Shown here: piece by piece, positions 33,243-35,821 of the stretch
How positions within the stretch are numbered: the first letter of the stretch is position 1
How the letters are laid out: the number at the start of each line of letters is the position of its first letter
Source of the DNA: UBA791 sp963602355
GTDB lineage: Bacteria; Cyanobacteriota; Vampirovibrionia; Gastranaerophilales; Gastranaerophilaceae
Length of the DNA: 35,821 nt
Assembly: GCA_963602355.1 (NCBI GenBank)
Contig: CAVCIU010000016.1
Coordinates: 1 to 35,821 of the forward strand
Direction of reading: 5' to 3'
Program-made: the position numbers and the translations under genes
The notes under the pieces: model-generated
What the model was told of the DNA's origin: nothing
The model's input: only the letters and a program-made list of their open reading frames with translations
Database searches by the model: none

Positions 33243-35821
33243 CTATTTCAAGTTGTCAATAAGTTCTTGAATAGATTCTTCTTGATGTGTGATTTCTTCA
33301 ACTCTAGCTCTTGATTGTTCAATAACTTCTTTTGGAGCTTTAGAAGTGAATTTTTCATTGTTCAATCTACCAAGAAGAGAATTCTTTTCTGCAGTCAACT
33401 TATCAAGTTTCTTTTCTTGACGTTTAATTTCTGCGTTCAAGTCAATCAAGTCTTCAAGTGGAATGATAATTCTTGATTTTGAAACAACGCAAGCTGCTGA
33501 TTTTTTAGGTACATCAGTTGATGCGTCAGCAAATGTGATTTCGTTAATTCTTGCTAATCTCTTGATGTAAGATGTAACTGCTTCAAATACAGGTTTTTCA
33601 CCTTCTTCGGCTCTGATTTCAATATTGATTGGAACAGATGGAGAGATGTTGAAGCTTTGTCTTACGTTTCTCAATGATTTAATTGTTTCAAATACTAATT
33701 CCATTTGAGAAGCTTCTTTTGTGAAAGCTAATTCATCTTTGTATGTTGGATAAGTAGCTTTGATAACTGCTTTGAATTCTGACTCTTTTGGAATTAATTG
33801 CCAGATTTTTTCTGTGATGTGTGGCATGATTGGGTGAAGTAATCTCAATGACATATCAAGAACGTATCTTAAAACTCTTTGAGTGTTTAATTTTTGTTCT
33901 TCGTTTTGTAATTGGATTTTAGCGATTTCTACATACCAATCGCAGTATGAATTCCAGAAGAAATCGTATAAGATGTGTGCGATTTCACCGATTCTGTAGT
34001 TTTTGATATTTTCGTTAACGTCTTTTGCTACGTCATTTAATTTGTTTAAAATCCATTTGTCAGCAAGAGTTAAGTTATTCATATCAATGTCGTTGTTATC
34101 AACACCATCAAGGTTCATAAGTACAAATCTTGAAGCGTTCCAGATTTTGTTTGCGAAGTTTCTTCCGTATTCAAATCTTTCGTCTGAAATTTTGATATCT
34201 TGTCCGCCGTATGTACAAAGTGATGTAAGAGTAAATCTTAAAGCATCACAGCCGTATTTATCAATGATTTTAACTGGGTCAATTGTATTGCCTTTAGATT
34301 TAGACATTTTTTGACCTTTTTCGTCTCTGATAAGACCGTGGATATAAACTGTAGAGAATGGTGCTTTTCCTGTGAATTCCAAGCCCATTGTAATCATTCT
34401 TGCTACCCAGAAGAAGATGATATCAAAACCAGTTACAAGAACTGATGTTGGATAGAATTTTTTGAAATCGTCTGTTTCTGTGTTAGGGAAGCCCATTGTA
34501 GAGAATGGCCATAAACCTGATGAGAACCAAGTATCAAGGCAATCTGTATCTTGAGTGTAGTGTTCAGGATCAGGGTTTTGTTCTGCTACAACCATTTCAC
34601 CTGTTTCGTTGTGGTAGTATGCAGGAATTTGATGTCCCCACCATAATTGACGTGAGATACACCAATCACGAATGTTTTCCATCCAGCCTAAGTAGTTCTT
34701 TTCCCAACGTTCTGGGATAAATTTAATTCTACCGTCTTTTACAGCTGCAATAGCTTCTTTTGCAAGAGGTTCCATTTTTACGAACCATTGTTCTGATAAT
34801 AATGGTTCAATAGTTGTGTTACAACGTTGACATTTGCCAACATTGTGTTCGTGGTCTTTAATTCTTAATAAGAAATTTTGGTATTGTAAATCGCCAACGA
34901 TAGCTTCTCTAGCTTCGTATCTATCCATTCCTCTATATTTTTCAGGAACTTCTGGACAATCTTTCAATTTACCTTCTTCGTCGATAACCCAAATAGGTTT
35001 CATGTTATGACGTTTACCTACTTCGTAATCGTTAGGGTCGTGTGCTGGAGTAATTTTAACAGCACCTGTACCGAATGATTTGTCAACGTATTCATCAGCA
35101 ATGATAGGAATTTCACGTCTTGAAAGTGGAATGTATACAGTTTTACCAATAAGTTCACTGTATTTGTGGTCATCTGGGTGAACTGCGATTGCAACATCAC
35201 CGAACATTGTTTCTGGTCTTGTTGTTGCAACAACGATTGCCCCTTGTTCATTTACTAATGGGTAAGAAATTTCCCATAAATGACCTTTTTCTGTTTCGTA
35301 TTCTGTTTCAATATCAGAAATAGCTGATTGACAACGTGGACACCAGTTTACGATGTATGCGCCTTTGTAGATTAAACCTTTGTTGTATAGGTCAACGAAA
35401 ACTTTTTTAACAGCTGCTGAACAACCTTCGTCGAATGTAAATCTTTCTCTTGTTCTATCGAAAGATACACCTAAACGTTTGCATTGGTCTAGGATTGCTG
35501 ATTTGTGTTCGTTAGTCCATTTCCAAGTTTCTTCTAAGAATTTTTCACGACCTAAATCGAAACGTGATTTACCTTCTGCTCTAAGTTTCTTTTCAACAAC
35601 TGCTTGAGTTGCGATACCCGCGTGGTCTGTACCTGGAATCCAAAGAGCTTCGTAACCAGCCATTCTGTGGTAACGTGTTAGGATATCTTGAAGTGTTTCA
35701 TCAAGTGCGTGTCCCATATGTAATACACCAGTAACGTTTGGTGGTGGAATTACCATTGAAAATGGAGGTTTATCACTTTTGTTATCTGCTTTAAAAAATT
35801 CGTTATCTTCCCAAAATTTGT
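33243..35821 (-). CDS. valS: Valyl-tRNA synthetase (N terminus beyond the window)
   Basis: Class I aminoacyl-tRNA synthetase charging tRNA-Val. The reading frame stays open to the window edge: upstream of the internal Met at 35756 it encodes KFWEDNEFF...KPPFS, the conserved ValS N-terminal region, so the true start is outside and the Met before VIPPPNVTG is not the start. Visible are the HIGH motif as H-M-G-H, the CP1 editing domain, a cysteine pair (NWCPRCQSA) and a second one (KCQRCNTT), K-M-S-K-S-K-G-N, the anticodon-binding domain, and the C-terminal coiled-coil arm (LIDLNAEIKRQEKKLDKLTAEK). About 858 residues are in the window; only a few tens are missing. Confidence 0.97.
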   Translation of the reverse strand, partial: KFWEDNEFFKADNKSDKPPFSMVIPPPNVTGVLHMGHALDETLQDILTRYHRMAGYEALWIPGTDHAGIATQAVVEKKLRAEGKSRFDLGREKFLEETWKWTNEHKSAILDQCKRLGVSFDRTRERFTFDEGCSAAVKKVFVDLYNKGLIYKGAYIVNWCPRCQSAISDIETEYETEKGHLWEISYPLVNEQGAIVVATTRPETMFGDVAIAVHPDDHKYSELIGKTVYIPLSRREIPIIADEYVDKSFGTGAVKITPAHDPNDYEVGKRHNMKPIWVIDEEGKLKDCPEVPEKYRGMDRYEAREAIVGDLQYQNFLLRIKDHEHNVGKCQRCNTTIEPLLSEQWFVKMEPLAKEAIAAVKDGRIKFIPERWEKNYLGWMENIRDWCISRQLWWGHQIPAYYHNETGEMVVAEQNPDPEHYTQDTDCLDTWFSSGLWPFSTMGFPNTETDDFKKFYPTSVLVTGFDIIFFWVARMITMGLEFTGKAPFSTVYIHGLIRDEKGQKMSKSKGNTIDPVKIIDKYGCDALRFTLTSLCTYGGQDIKISDERFEYGRNFANKIWNASRFVLMNLDGVDNNDIDMNNLTLADKWILNKLNDVAKDVNENIKNYRIGEIAHILYDFFWNSYCDWYVEIAKIQLQNEEQKLNTQRVLRYVLDMSLRLLHPIMPHITEKIWQLIPKESEFKAVIKATYPTYKDELAFTKEASQMELVFETIKSLRNVRQSFNISPSVPINIEIRAEEGEKPVFEAVTSYIKRLARINEITFADASTDVPKKSAACVVSKSRIIIPLEDLIDLNAEIKRQEKKLDKLTAEKNSLLGRLNNEKFTSKAPKEVIEQSRARVEEITHQEESIQELIDNLK

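Overview
The window is AT-rich, gene-dense bacterial DNA from a Gram-negative-type cell, since it encodes an outer-membrane two-partner secretion pair and a lipoprotein. Lysine/asparagine-rich proteins, a short N-terminal peptide ending in F-K-G on proteins without a Sec signal, very large GH13-like proteins and the exclusive use of TAA/TAG stops best fit an uncultured gut lineage such as Candidatus Gastranaerophilales (Melainabacteria/Vampirovibrionia, the non-photosynthetic relatives of Cyanobacteria). That placement is my inference; no rRNA gene is present to confirm it.

Layout. 34-2488: small heat shock protein, a small exported protein, a lipoprotein with serpin-like sequence features, and a cupin. 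2636-12022: the most distinctive block, with two adjacent paralogous membrane proteins of unknown function, a GH13 glycosidase in the same operon, then a 1356-residue GH13-like protein under a promoter resembling that of the first operon. 12023-15829: a long intergenic stretch with palindromic repeats, then a 1067-residue coiled-coil protein made of duplicated modules, closed by a perfect 26-bp inverted repeat. 15831-20071: ferritin, a STAS antagonist plus a sensor/PP2C/ATPase fusion (partner-switching module), and a WYL regulator. 20072-25180: possible small RNA, ClC transporter, and an apparent operon of an unknown helical protein, an octopine-dehydrogenase-family enzyme and an MFS exporter. 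25351-31355: small secreted HExxH protein and a divergent TpsB/TpsA pair. 31356-35821: tRNA-Val(TAC), mtaB and valS, the last cut by the window edge.

How the parts may work together. The 2636-12022 block may be an undescribed intracellular or envelope-associated glucan-handling system: its glycosidases keep the GH13 catalytic triad but lack export signals and sit with two membrane proteins. The STAS/phosphatase/kinase pair forms a self-contained signalling switch. TpsB and TpsA form a secretion system for a surface beta-helix protein. Intergenic spaces carry a family of GC-rich hairpins with the core GGGGCGAA...TTCGCCCC whose inner bases differ but still pair.
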